A stretch of DNA of 64,000 bases, from assembly GCA_900318035.1 (NCBI GenBank), contig ONJC01000015.1, positions 54,312-118,311 on the forward strand. The letters run 5' to 3'. Position 1 is the first letter of the stretch; each line of letters opens with the position of its first letter. The position numbers and the translations under genes were made by a program. Below are positions 36,253 through 45,264 of the stretch, one piece after another. The stretch is from an uncultured Methanobrevibacter sp. GTDB taxonomy: Archaea; Methanobacteriota; Methanobacteria; Methanobacteriales; Methanobacteriaceae. Under the pieces are notes generated by a model. It saw only the letters and a program-made list of their open reading frames with translations, was not told where the DNA came from and searched no databases.

Positions 36253-36823
36253 GGCTTCGCCTCCTCAATAATCTTCCAATTATAATCCATAAAACAACTG
36301 ACAATAAACAGCAAACATAAATTCCGGGAATATAAATTGTGTATGTCAATATAAAGCCTAAAATCAGCACTATTGTAGGAGCATTCATGTAATATGAATT
36401 AAAGTTCAATTTTTTTAATTGTTCATTATATGGATTGCTTCTGTATATTGCCCGTGTAGCCAATGTATTTAGAATATGCGTTACGATGAATAACAATCCA
36501 AACATTGTTTCTGCAGGAATTGAATAAATGTTATTTGCAACCCAAATTGTAAAATAGGGCAGAAGTGAAATTGCAAATGTCATAGCTCCAAAAATCCAGA
36601 CGGAATGGTTATCAATAGTGTCGATATGTTGGAATAGATTGTGGTTAGCATACCAGATGTTATATAGAATTAGAAAACTGATTAAATATGAAATAAAAAT
36701 GGGGTTTAGTTGTAAAAGAGCCTCCGGTGTAGCTGATGTTGGCTGCGGGATTTTTAAAACCAAAACCGTAATGATGATTGCAATGATTGCATCGAAAAAT
36801 GTTTCAAATCTGGTAGTTTCCAT
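36242..36823 (-). CDS. TMEM175-family (DUF1211) potassium channel-like protein
   Basis: A 193-residue paralog of the following gene with the same signature RFETFFDAIIAIIITVLVLKIPQP and YNIWYANHNLFQHID. Six helices; it ends in a basic RLLRRRSHGN tail that the paralog lacks. First gene of the tandem pair, divergent from the aldehyde dehydrogenase gene by about 50 bases. Confidence 0.88.
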   Translation of the reverse strand: METTRFETFFDAIIAIIITVLVLKIPQPTSATPEALLQLNPIFISYLISFLILYNIWYANHNLFQHIDTIDNHSVWIFGAMTFAISLLPYFTIWVANNIYSIPAETMFGLLFIVTHILNTLATRAIYRSNPYNEQLKKLNFNSYYMNAPTIVLILGFILTYTIYIPGIYVCCLLSVVLWIIIGRLLRRRSHGN

Positions 36824-36872
36824 AAGTGATTATTTATTGGTTTTAGTATAAATATTAATTATAGGTGATAAA

Positions 36873-38285
36873 ATGGACATGTTGATTGGTGGAAAACACA
36901 TCTCAAGTGAAGATTTATCTGAAGTTAAAAATCCTTATAACGATGAAGTAATTGATACAATTCCGATTGCTCACAGACAAACTGCAGATTTGGCAATAAC
37001 TGAAGCGAATAATGCTAAAGAATCATTACAGGAAATGTCTGCATTTAAAGTTTCAAATAAGCTGTTTGATGTTGTTGAGAAACTGAAAGATAACCGGGAG
37101 GATTTCGCTCATTTGCTGACATTGGAAGTCGGAAAGCCAATTAACGAATCTTTGGTTGAGCTTGACAGGTCAATAGAAACATTAAAGCTTGCCGCTGAAG
37201 AGGCAAAAAGGATATATGGTGAAAGTGTACCTTTGGATGCGGGATTGAACGGAAAAGGGTTCTTTGCATTTACTCAACGCCTGCCGCTTGGTGTAGTTGC
37301 TGCCATCACTCCATTCAACTACCCTTTAAATTTAACGATACATAAAATCGCACCTGCAATAGCCTGTAAAAACACAGTTATCATAAAGCCACCAACAGAA
37401 GCCCCGTTAACTGTAATGAAATTTGCAGAACTTCTAAATGATGAATTTCCCGATGGTGTAATAAATACCGTTACAGGATATGGATCAGAGGTTGGAGATT
37501 ACCTTGTCACTTCAAATCAGGTGAATAAAATATCATTTACTGGAAGTGTAACAACAGGGCTGATGATATCTCAAAAAGCCGGAATGAAAAAGGTTACTCT
37601 GGAGCTTGGAGGAAATGATCCTATGGTTGTTTTAGCTGATGCAAATCTTGACAAGGCGGTTAAAGGAGTCATCAATGGAGCATTCCTAAATGCGGGCCAG
37701 GTCTGCATGGGCGTTAAAAGAATCATAATCGAGGATGAGATTGCTGATGAATTCGGCCAAAAGTTAGTTGGCGAAACAGAAAAATTGGTGATGGGAAATC
37801 CGTTGGATGCAAAAACCACTCTTGGAACACTGATATCTGAAAAAGCGGCAATGCAGGTTGAAGAAACTGTAAACAATGCAGTCAATGATGGTGCTGAAAT
37901 ATTGACTGGTGGCGTTCGTGAAGGTGCATTTTACCAGGCTACTGTCATTGATAATGTGACCATGGATATGGATTTGGTTGCAAATGAAACTTTTGGACCT
38001 GTAGCTCCAATCATTCGTGTTAATGATGTTGAAGAGGCAATCAAAGTGGCCAATGACACAGAATATGGATTGCAGGCAGGAGTATTCACCTCAGATTATG
38101 CAAATGCAATGAAATGCGCCCAGGAAATTGAGGCCGGAACAGTGTTTATAAATAAACAGTCCACCTTTAGAACAGACAACATGCCGTTTGGAGGATTTAA
38201 AAATAGTGGTGTTGGAAAAGAGGGAATAAAATATGCCGTAGGCGAGATGACAAAAACAAAACTGATAGGATTGAATTTAAGATAG
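36873..38285 (+). CDS. NAD(P)-dependent aldehyde dehydrogenase (lactaldehyde dehydrogenase-like)
   Basis: A 470-residue aldehyde dehydrogenase. Seen: TPFNYPLNLTIHKIAPA, the general-base Glu in LELGGNDP, the catalytic Cys in NAGQVCMGVKR and the PFGGFKNSGVGKEG ending. It resembles the methanogen enzyme (MJ1411 type) that oxidises lactaldehyde to lactate for coenzyme F420 side-chain synthesis; that role is inferred. The ATG at 36873 follows GGTGAT by three bases. Single transcription unit. Confidence 0.88.
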   Translation: MDMLIGGKHISSEDLSEVKNPYNDEVIDTIPIAHRQTADLAITEANNAKESLQEMSAFKVSNKLFDVVEKLKDNREDFAHLLTLEVGKPINESLVELDRSIETLKLAAEEAKRIYGESVPLDAGLNGKGFFAFTQRLPLGVVAAITPFNYPLNLTIHKIAPAIACKNTVIIKPPTEAPLTVMKFAELLNDEFPDGVINTVTGYGSEVGDYLVTSNQVNKISFTGSVTTGLMISQKAGMKKVTLELGGNDPMVVLADANLDKAVKGVINGAFLNAGQVCMGVKRIIIEDEIADEFGQKLVGETEKLVMGNPLDAKTTLGTLISEKAAMQVEETVNNAVNDGAEILTGGVREGAFYQATVIDNVTMDMDLVANETFGPVAPIIRVNDVEEAIKVANDTEYGLQAGVFTSDYANAMKCAQEIEAGTVFINKQSTFRTDNMPFGGFKNSGVGKEGIKYAVGEMTKTKLIGLNLR

Positions 38286-38380
38286 TGAATGTCTGATTTG
38301 TTAGTTTTTCAATATTATTCTTATTGGTATTTCATTCAAACTCCTGTAAAAATATAAAAAGAGAAAATAAGTGTTTAAAC

Positions 38381-39103
38381 TTATTTTAAATAGTTTTCAA
38401 CTAGATTACGGGTTTCGTTCAATGATTCCATTGGAATTCCTTTAGGCATTAATCCAAGTTCACCTTCCACATCCTTGAGGATACTTCCATTCATTCCTAA
38501 AAACATTCCTTCACTTACGATGTCGCTGAATGACTGTGGAGGAAGCAGGGATACTCCAACTTTATTTTCATCTTTAACATTTAAATCGTTGGTAACAACA
38601 GTCACTGCACGTTTTCCCAAATTGACATTGCAGATTAATAAATTTTCATTTTTAGGATGTTTTGTAACGCTCATCACTTCTCCAACCTTGATGTCAATGC
38701 CTAAAATAGGGTCATTGATTGGACCTAATGCGAGGCGGTCTTTAAGTCCGATGATTGTGTCCAGGAAAAACCTCACTTTGGCAATATTTTCTTGAGTTTT
38801 TTCACGGTCTTCCTTTGGAGCGTTGTTTAAAAATTTTTTATTCCAATCATCTCCGCCCAAACATTCAATAATCTTTAAGGCTTTTTCTTTTAGTGAAGCA
38901 ACATCTGGTGAGTTTACCAGTTCATCTCCTTCCAAATATGAATATGTCAATGTTTGAAAATCACTGTTCATTTGTTTTCCCAAATCAACTGCCTGTTTTT
39001 TATTCCAGCTTCCTCTAAAAGAAGCTGTCGGAATCAGATTCAGGTAATTTTCTCTCGCTTTGCTTGCCACTAAAATTCTATAATCTTTTGTTGTATCCCA
39101 CAA
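38381..39103 (-). CDS. tRNA-binding (EMAPII/MetRS-beta-like OB-fold) domain protein
   Basis: A 240-residue protein. The N-terminal half is helical (DYRILVASKARENYLNLIP, B3/4-like in length but unassigned); the C-terminal half is a tRNA-binding OB-fold: VGEVMSVTKHPKNENLLICNVNLGKRAVTVVTNDLNVK and GMFLGMNGSIL. This domain clasps tRNA in MetRS and PheRS and in free-standing forms. Here it is free-standing, so it may assist an aminoacyl-tRNA synthetase. Transcribed away from the PRC-barrel gene. Confidence 0.85.
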   Translation of the reverse strand: MWDTTKDYRILVASKARENYLNLIPTASFRGSWNKKQAVDLGKQMNSDFQTLTYSYLEGDELVNSPDVASLKEKALKIIECLGGDDWNKKFLNNAPKEDREKTQENIAKVRFFLDTIIGLKDRLALGPINDPILGIDIKVGEVMSVTKHPKNENLLICNVNLGKRAVTVVTNDLNVKDENKVGVSLLPPQSFSDIVSEGMFLGMNGSILKDVEGELGLMPKGIPMESLNETRNLVENYLK

Positions 39104-39267
39104 TTTAAAGTCTCCTTATAATCTAAATTATATTTTAATTATTTAATTTAATAAGTTTTTTGTAAAATAAGCGATTTTTAAGTTAAAAAAACAAAAACTA
39201 TTTATATTAACAATTAAATAAAATTATACATATTTAATTTATGATTATTTTAGATTGTGGTGTAAAA

Positions 39268-39663
39268 ATGGTAGAAGTTTCAAAATTACGCAGTTTAGAT
39301 ATTTATACCAACACAGGTCATTATGTTGGTCGTGTAGAAGATGTTATACTTAATATTAGATTAGGAACTATTTCAAAATTACAAGTCAGAGCAATTGAAC
39401 AAGAAAGAAGGCCTACCGGTTCTTTTATGGGTCAAATTTTTGGAAGTATTCGTGGTGAGTCACCGGAAGACCACGACATGAGATCTTTCCAAAACGATTT
39501 ATTGACTGTGGACTTCGATAAAGTTCAAGCTATTGGGGACATTATGTTAATCAATCCTAGGGACATAAAAAAAGTAAACCCTGAACCACAAATCCCTGAA
39601 GCTGCAACTCCAAAACAATCTGAAACTCAACCACAAAATGAAACCCAAGTTCAATTCGACTAA
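39268..39663 (+). CDS. PRC-barrel domain protein
   Basis: A 131-residue protein with one PRC barrel (VSKLRSLDIYTNTGHYVGRVEDVILN to INPRDIKKV) and a Gln/Pro/Glu-rich tail. An inserted loop (RPTGSFMGQIFGSIRGESPED) splits the barrel. PRC barrels in archaea occur in RimM-like and cell-division-associated (CdpB) proteins; which applies cannot be decided. ATG 39268 is chosen because a GGTG site lies just before it; an in-frame ATG at 39241 lacks one. Confidence 0.85.
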   Translation: MVEVSKLRSLDIYTNTGHYVGRVEDVILNIRLGTISKLQVRAIEQERRPTGSFMGQIFGSIRGESPEDHDMRSFQNDLLTVDFDKVQAIGDIMLINPRDIKKVNPEPQIPEAATPKQSETQPQNETQVQFD

Positions 39664-39698
39664 AAGATTAGAAATAATCTTTTAAATTCTTTTTTTTT
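39662..39698 (+). terminator. Strong hairpin plus T-run terminator
   Basis: AAAAGATTA (39662-39670), loop GAAA, and TAATCTTTT (39675-39683) form a perfect nine-pair stem with a GNRA-type loop, followed by TAAATTC and a run of nine T. It follows the stop codon of the PRC-barrel gene directly. Confidence 0.75.
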
Positions 39699-39737
39699 AT
39701 TTAAATTTTTTATTGATAACTTTCTTTAAGTGATATT

Positions 39738-40502
39738 ATGAAAGTAGGTATTATAGGTTGCGGAGCTATTGCTAATATCATAACAACAAGCATTGTTCCA
39801 GAAAATAACGGTATTGAAATTGCATACTTTTTTGATAAGGATATTGAAAGGGCTGAAAATTTGGCCAGCCTTGCCGGAGGTGTAGCCGTACTTGACTTTG
39901 AGGATATGCTCAATAATGTGGATTTGGTTTTGGAATGCGCATCTCCAAGTTCAGTAAAACAGTTAGCTCCAACCGTTCTTAAACATGGTAAGGACATGAT
40001 TGTCATGAGTATCGGGGCATTTATGGATAAGGAATTTTACACCGATGTTTTAAAAATAGCTAAAGAGAATAATGCTAAGATACATTTGCCTTCAGGTGCC
40101 GTCGTTGGTTTGGATGGAATTAAGGCCGTAGCTAAATTCGGTCTTGAAGAGGTGAATCTCGTAACCCGCAAATCACCGAAATCCCTTGGAAAAGATATAG
40201 ACAAGGAAGAAATTTTATTTGAAGGAAAAGCATCAGACGCAGTTAAGGAATTCCCATTGAACATCAATGTTGCAGCAACAATCAGCATGGCATGCAACAG
40301 GGATATTGATGTTAAAATCATAGTTGATCCGAAAGTTGACCGAAATGTCCACGAAATCACTGCAAGAGGAGACTTTGGTGAATTCAAAACAACCACCATG
40401 AATTATCCATGTTCAGCCAATCCTAAAACAAGCATGCTGGCTGCTCTCTCAGCGATAAGATTGCTTAAAAGTTTCAATGAAACAATCAGCGTGGGAATGT
40501 AA
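39738..40502 (+). CDS. nadX: L-aspartate dehydrogenase (NAD synthesis)
   Basis: A 254-residue NadX. Rossmann start VGIIGCGAIANII, active-site region ECASPSSVKQLAP and LPSGAVVGLDGIKA, and the C-terminal HEITARGDFGEFKTTTMNYPC with the catalytic His. Oxidises aspartate to iminoaspartate, the substrate for NadA, so with nadA and nadC elsewhere in this window the whole de novo route to nicotinate mononucleotide is present. Its stop overlaps the thg1 start by one base. Confidence 0.93.
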   Translation: MKVGIIGCGAIANIITTSIVPENNGIEIAYFFDKDIERAENLASLAGGVAVLDFEDMLNNVDLVLECASPSSVKQLAPTVLKHGKDMIVMSIGAFMDKEFYTDVLKIAKENNAKIHLPSGAVVGLDGIKAVAKFGLEEVNLVTRKSPKSLGKDIDKEEILFEGKASDAVKEFPLNINVAATISMACNRDIDVKIIVDPKVDRNVHEITARGDFGEFKTTTMNYPCSANPKTSMLAALSAIRLLKSFNETISVGM

Positions 40503-41224
40503 TGAAAGAATTTGAAGTTTATTCATCTTTAAGGGTTCCAAAAAACTCCAAAATAATCATTCGTCTAGATGGAAGAAGCTTCCATAAATTGGCCCGTGAT
40601 TTAAAGTTGGTCAAACCCTATGACGATAACTTTTACAATGTAATCTCTGAAGTTTGCAGGGATTTGTTCGAAGAGTTTTCAGCACAGTTTGTTTATTCCT
40701 TTTCAGATGAAATAAGCTTGCTTTTAGATAATGTTCCTTTCGACGGCAGGGTTGAAAAAATTGATTCTGTCATGGCCAGTTTTGCCGCAAGTTCTTTCGT
40801 GATGCATTATGATGTTGAATTTAAAAAGCCACCGGCATTTGATTCAAGAATCATTCCTGTCGGCGACGGTGATATACTGGATTATTTCAGGTGGAGACAG
40901 GATGAATCCTGGAGGAATTGCGTTAACTCACATGGGATTGCATACCTGAAATCCAAGTATTCAAATTCTCAAGCCAACGATAAAATAAAAGGCATGAACT
41001 TAAGTGATATTCACGAATTCTTATTTGCCAATGGCATTAACTTGAATGATGTTGAAACTTACAAAAAAAGAGGGATTGCAGTATATAGGAAAAACAAAAA
41101 GGTAACCGGTTTCAATAAAAAAGAAAATAAAAATCAGGTTTCATATAGAAGTTACATCTATGCGGATTGGGAACTTCCGATTTTCAGTGAAAAATTCTTT
41201 AAGGATATTGGGGTGATAAAATGA
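40502..41224 (+). CDS. thg1: tRNA(His) guanylyltransferase-like 3'-5' polymerase (Thg1)
   Basis: A 240-residue Thg1-family polymerase. Seen: IIIRLDGRSFHKLARD with the first metal-binding Asp, FVYSFSDEISLLL with the second, and DILDYFRWRQDESWRNCVNS. The family adds nucleotides to the 5' end of tRNA (G-1 of tRNA-His, or repair of 5'-truncated tRNA) in the reverse direction to normal polymerases. The start overlaps nadX by one base and the end overlaps the JAMM gene by four, so the three are tightly coupled. Confidence 0.93.
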   Translation: MKEFEVYSSLRVPKNSKIIIRLDGRSFHKLARDLKLVKPYDDNFYNVISEVCRDLFEEFSAQFVYSFSDEISLLLDNVPFDGRVEKIDSVMASFAASSFVMHYDVEFKKPPAFDSRIIPVGDGDILDYFRWRQDESWRNCVNSHGIAYLKSKYSNSQANDKIKGMNLSDIHEFLFANGINLNDVETYKKRGIAVYRKNKKVTGFNKKENKNQVSYRSYIYADWELPIFSEKFFKDIGVIK

Positions 41225-41889
41225 GCTTTATTTCTAAAATACTGGGAAATGATGATGAGGAATTCCTGGAAGTTAGAGTTGACAGGGAAGTTCTGGAATC
41301 TGTAATCTATTATGCAAAGCAGGCATATCCAAATGAATTTTTGGCATTCTTTGACGGCCAGATTAAGGACAAAATATTGTACATCACCAGTTTGATATTT
41401 GTACCTGGCGAAACATGCGAAACAGGTGCAGTTGTTCACACGGAGCTGATTCCAATGAACACCAAATATTTCGGATCCGTTCACTCACACCCGGGGCCAA
41501 GCGCAATGCCGTCTCCTGCCGATTTAAAAACATTTTCCAGACACGGGTACTTTCACATGATTGTGTGTCTGCCTTATAGTATGGAGACATTCAGGTCATA
41601 TGACCGTTATGGACAGCCTTTAGGTTATAGTGTCGGAGATTATAGCTATCTGGTTGACGATAATCACGGTGACTTTTTCGATGAGCATGATGTCGTAACC
41701 GATGAGGATGAGTTCAAACCGGGATTTTTCGATGAGGACGATGACGAATTTTTCAAAAGTCTTGATGAAGAAAGAAAATATCAATACAGCGATTTTGAAA
41801 AGCGAAATCAGCCACAAAATCATGTATTAAAAATAGAAATTAACTCCGACGGCAGCATAAAAAGAATATCAAAAGAATTCAGGGAATAA
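41221..41889 (+). CDS. JAMM/MPN-domain metalloprotease
   Basis: A 222-residue protein with a complete JAMM site: Glu39 (PNEFLAFF) and HSHPGPSAMPSPADL at 88-102 (His88, His90, Ser98, Asp101). Archaeal JAMM enzymes remove ubiquitin-like SAMP proteins or process sulfur-carrier tails. The C-terminal third is very acidic (repeated DDDEFF/DEDE) and is not part of the core. Overlaps thg1 by four bases. Target unknown. Confidence 0.88.
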   Translation: MSFISKILGNDDEEFLEVRVDREVLESVIYYAKQAYPNEFLAFFDGQIKDKILYITSLIFVPGETCETGAVVHTELIPMNTKYFGSVHSHPGPSAMPSPADLKTFSRHGYFHMIVCLPYSMETFRSYDRYGQPLGYSVGDYSYLVDDNHGDFFDEHDVVTDEDEFKPGFFDEDDDEFFKSLDEERKYQYSDFEKRNQPQNHVLKIEINSDGSIKRISKEFRE

Positions 41890-41921
41890 TTCTTAACTCT
41901 TTTTCTAATTAATGGTTGAAA

Positions 41922-41965
41922 AAAAAATAAAAAAATAAAAAACAATATGGTGAAAATTGTTTTTT
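41922..41965 (-). terminator. Terminator hairpin of serA
   Basis: AAAAAACAAT (41937-41946) and ATTGTTTTTT (41956-41965) form a ten-pair stem with a nine-base loop. Read on the minus strand it overlaps the serA stop and is followed by long T runs (complement of the A runs at 41920-41940). Confidence 0.65.
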
Positions 41966-43538
41966 ATAATTCTAATCCGTTAGCTTCATAAACATTATCT
42001 AAAGCTTGGATTTCTTTTATTACATTTTTTGGAATTTCCTTGTCTAAAGTTAGAACCATGATGGCTCTTCCGCCTTTTTCATCTCTTCCAACTTGCATAA
42101 TTCCAATGTTAACGTTGTGTTCTCCTAATTTTGTTCCGATTTTACCAATGCTTCCAGGTACATCTTCATATTTTGCAATGAACATGTGTCCTTCAGGAAT
42201 AACATCAACCCAGTAATCATTCACTTTTAAAATTCTGGATTCATGTAAGTGTGTTCCCACGGCGGAGAATTTGTCATCAGCACTTTTTGCAATAACTTTA
42301 ATTAATGAGTCGTATCCTTTTGCATTGTCTTTTCTACCTTCAGTAATGCTTATTCCTCTGTCTTTTGCAACAAGGGATGCATTTACTGCATTGACTGGAG
42401 AACTTAAGAATGGATTTACAGCACCTTGAATGACTGTTCTTGTCAATATTTCAAGATTGTCGATTTCAGCTAATTCTCCACTGTAAATAATTTCAATTTC
42501 TTTAATTTTACCGTTAACTCCTTGGGAGATAAAACTACCTAATTTTTCACATAATTCCATGAATGGAGCTACTTCTTTGTAGGTAGCACTGTCAATACGT
42601 GGCATATTCAATACGTTTCTTGGAGCTTTTCCTTTTGCCAAATCGATAATTTCATCAGCCACGATAATTGCAGCATCTCTTTGAGCTTCTTTTGTTGAAG
42701 CTGCAATGTGAGGGGTTAATACGATATTGTCAAGTCCAAATAATTTTGAGTCTTCAGCAGGTGGTTCTTCTTCATATACATCCAAAGCGGCTCCACCAAT
42801 TTTATTGTTTATTAAAGCATCGTATAATGCATCTTCATCAATAATTCCACCACGTGCACAGTTTACAATATATGCAGTGTCTTTCATCAGGTCGAACTGT
42901 TCTGTGGAAATTGAATGTTTGGTTTCAGGAGTGAGAGGTACGTGAATTGTAATAAAGTCAGCATTTTTAAGCACTTTTTCCAAATCGGTTAATTCAACAC
43001 CCATTTGTTTTGCGACTTCTTCAGGCAAGTATGGGTCATATGCCATTGCATCCATACCAAATGCTTTACATCTGTTTACTACTTGGGAACCGATTCTGCC
43101 CATTCCGATTACACCGAGGGTTTTGTTTCTAAGTTCAACGCCCATGAATTTTTTCTTTTCCCATTTTCCATCTTTAACGGATTTGTCTGCAATGGAAATT
43201 TTACGGGCCATGCTTAAAATCAATCCCATTGTGTGCTCAGCCACAGTAACTGAGGTGGATTCAGGGGAATTTACAACCATAATACCTTTTTCGGTTGCAG
43301 CGTTTAAGTCGATGTTGTCTACTCCAACGCCCGCTCTTGCGATAATTTTCATATTGTCTGCTTTTTTGATTAAATCAGCAGTTAGTTTTGTCCGACTTCT
43401 TACAATAATTCCATCATATTCATGAATGGTATTTGATAGCTCTTCAGGAGTGATGCTGGTGTCTACAACAACTTCAGCCACTTCTTTTAAGTTTTCAATA
43501 CCCTTTTCATTAATTGCATCAGCAACGAGTACTTTCAT
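41964..43538 (-). CDS. serA: D-3-phosphoglycerate dehydrogenase
   Basis: A 524-residue full-length SerA of the long type: substrate domain, NAD-binding [12 protein letters not shown] (about 145-156), catalytic Arg in [10 protein letters not shown], Glu and His in EEEPP and [13 protein letters not shown], then the intervening ASB domain and C-terminal ACT domain ([20 protein letters not shown]). Makes phosphohydroxypyruvate, first step of serine synthesis; the ACT domain normally gives serine feedback. GGTGA site before the ATG. Confidence 0.96.
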   Translation of the reverse strand: MKVLVADAINEKGIENLKEVAEVVVDTSITPEELSNTIHEYDGIIVRSRTKLTADLIKKADNMKIIARAGVGVDNIDLNAATEKGIMVVNSPESTSVTVAEHTMGLILSMARKISIADKSVKDGKWEKKKFMGVELRNKTLGVIGMGRIGSQVVNRCKAFGMDAMAYDPYLPEEVAKQMGVELTDLEKVLKNADFITIHVPLTPETKHSISTEQFDLMKDTAYIVNCARGGIIDEDALYDALINNKIGGAALDVYEEEPPAEDSKLFGLDNIVLTPHIAASTKEAQRDAAIIVADEIIDLAKGKAPRNVLNMPRIDSATYKEVAPFMELCEKLGSFISQGVNGKIKEIEIIYSGELAEIDNLEILTRTVIQGAVNPFLSSPVNAVNASLVAKDRGISITEGRKDNAKGYDSLIKVIAKSADDKFSAVGTHLHESRILKVNDYWVDVIPEGHMFIAKYEDVPGSIGKIGTKLGEHNVNIGIMQVGRDEKGGRAIMVLTLDKEIPKNVIKEIQALDNVYEANGLEL

Positions 43539-43731
43539 ATTTTCACCATATAATCAATTTTTAAATGAATATTCAATAATAAATATTACTTAAATTTTTA
43601 TTTTTTATTATATTTAAAATTTAAATAAATTCTTAGTTTTACAATAATTTTAATATGATGAATTAAATAATTATTATTAAAGTTGGGATTTTCATTGAAA
43701 ATGTTAACTTAAATATAATGGAGGTTTAATT

Positions 43732-44070
43732 ATGGTATCAGTAGAAGAATTTCCAATTTCAACAGCTAATGACATTCCTGGGTTCAGGATAGTTGAAACA
43801 AAAGGATTCGTATATGGTTTAACCGTTAGAAGCAGAGGTGCCGGTGGTCAAATCGGTGCTGGCGTAAAATCTTTATTCGGTGGGGAAATAAAACAATATG
43901 TAACAATGATGGAAGAATCAAGAGATGAAGCATTAAACAGAGTAATTGAGCATGCAAGGGATTTGGGTGCAAACGGTATTGTGGCCATCAGGTTTGACTC
44001 AAATGAAATATCTCAGGTAATGCAGGAAATTCTCGTTTACGGAACCGCCGTTGTAGTTGAAAAGGAATAG
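43732..44070 (+). CDS. YbjQ/UPF0145-family protein
   Basis: A 112-residue member of the small YbjQ (DUF74) family: GFVYGLTVRSRGAGGQ, SRDEALNRVIEHARDLGANGIVAIRFDSNEI. The family forms pentameric beta-barrel-like rings; metal binding was proposed but the function is unknown. Strong GGAGGT site before the ATG. The next gene begins seven bases after its stop. Confidence 0.92.
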   Translation: MVSVEEFPISTANDIPGFRIVETKGFVYGLTVRSRGAGGQIGAGVKSLFGGEIKQYVTMMEESRDEALNRVIEHARDLGANGIVAIRFDSNEISQVMQEILVYGTAVVVEKE

Positions 44071-44077
44071 TGATAGC

Positions 44078-44872
44078 ATGTTTTTTGAGGATTTAGAATA
44101 TAAGGATAAGGCAATCCCAAAAACCATTTTGGGCTATGGTCCATTCATGGCGGAACTCTACTTTGGTCACAGATCCAGACTTTATTTGGATGATTTATAT
44201 AACAATCCTCAAAATATTGCCGATGTCATTGTTGAATCATACAATCAAGGTGTCAGAGCCATAAATCTGGTCAATGATTCCAATCTGCTCGAAGCCTATG
44301 ACCTTGCAGTCCAGCAGGGCTGTGAAATGAAAGTCATTGCAACAATCGGCAAGTCTGACGTTGACTATCTTAACCCTAATTATGAAGTTGCAAAAGAGGT
44401 GGACTGGGAAGATGAAATTGAACTGTTCAGTGAGTATGACTGTCCGTTAATGCTTGTTGATGAGTTCATTGTTGACGGCTATGACTGGAAATTAACTTCA
44501 AAGATATTGTCTGAAATCAACAGTACCGGCGCGCTTTCAGGACTGGTGACTGCATTTCCATCAAGAACTACGGATTTGCTTCCTGATAATCTGGACATGG
44601 ATCTTTTTGACTTTTTTATGATTCCATTTAATTCATTGTCCTATATGATGGACATCAATGCATTCAACGCCTCTCAAAGGGAAGATTTCAAACAAAGGCT
44701 GGTTAGCTTAAATAAAAAAGTAATAGCTACCAGAATATTGGCAGCCGGCATACTGCAGCCCAAAGAGGCTTTCGAATTTTTAAAAACAATAGATTATATT
44801 GATTTGATTTCAATAGGTGTTGGAAAGGTTGAAGAAGCAGGTGATGATTTTTCACTTTTAAAGGAATATTAA
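44078..44872 (+). CDS. TIM-barrel protein distantly like aldo/keto reductases
   Basis: A 264-residue protein. TIM-barrel pattern with ILGYGPFMAELYFGHRS at the start, NQGVRAINLVNDSNLLEAYDLA, then VIATRILAAGILQPKEAFEFLKT and IDLISIGVGKVEEAGDD at the end, which resembles the aldo/keto reductase C-terminal half (KPLAGG.L...A..., IGM..VEE). The usual Tyr/Lys pair cannot be placed with confidence. ATG 44078 follows a GTGAT site; an upstream in-frame ATG at 44057 lies inside the YbjQ gene. Probably co-transcribed with YbjQ. Confidence 0.65.
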   Translation: MFFEDLEYKDKAIPKTILGYGPFMAELYFGHRSRLYLDDLYNNPQNIADVIVESYNQGVRAINLVNDSNLLEAYDLAVQQGCEMKVIATIGKSDVDYLNPNYEVAKEVDWEDEIELFSEYDCPLMLVDEFIVDGYDWKLTSKILSEINSTGALSGLVTAFPSRTTDLLPDNLDMDLFDFFMIPFNSLSYMMDINAFNASQREDFKQRLVSLNKKVIATRILAAGILQPKEAFEFLKTIDYIDLISIGVGKVEEAGDDFSLLKEY

Positions 44873-45255
44873 AGTTTCACAACTTCATATTCTTCAAATG
44901 GAATGAATCCGTCTTCTTTTAAGGTTTCATTCAAATCTGCTAATCCATTAATCAAATCTTTTATATTTTTATTTGACGGTTTTTTGCCGGTAATCTGCAG
45001 ATATTGTCTTGGGGAAATTTCACACAGTTCACATTCAAAGTTGCAGCATCTGTCTTTTTCTTCACATCCGTAACCTTCCTGTGCCTCATCAGTTCCAATC
45101 ACGATGTCGTCCAAAATTCGTGACACCCTTTCATCTGATGCAAACATTGCTATTTTTTGAGTTTTACCGCAGATTCCAATAGCTTTTTGTCCTTTATAGT
45201 TGCAAACCCATTTTATAGGATGATTTTCCATTCCGGTAATCTGTAAATTTTCCAT
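44869..45255 (-). CDS. Cysteine-cluster protein, unknown
   Basis: A 128-residue protein with a cluster GCEEKDRCCNFECELCE in its middle (five cysteines within 16 residues) that could bind zinc or an iron-sulfur cluster. No family recognised. It starts nine bases after the stop of the COG1395-type regulator and so is likely its operon partner. Its end overlaps the TIM-barrel gene by four bases on the other strand. Confidence 0.7.
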   Translation of the reverse strand: MENLQITGMENHPIKWVCNYKGQKAIGICGKTQKIAMFASDERVSRILDDIVIGTDEAQEGYGCEEKDRCCNFECELCEISPRQYLQITGKKPSNKNIKDLINGLADLNETLKEDGFIPFEEYEVVKL

Positions 45256-45264
45256 ATTATCACT

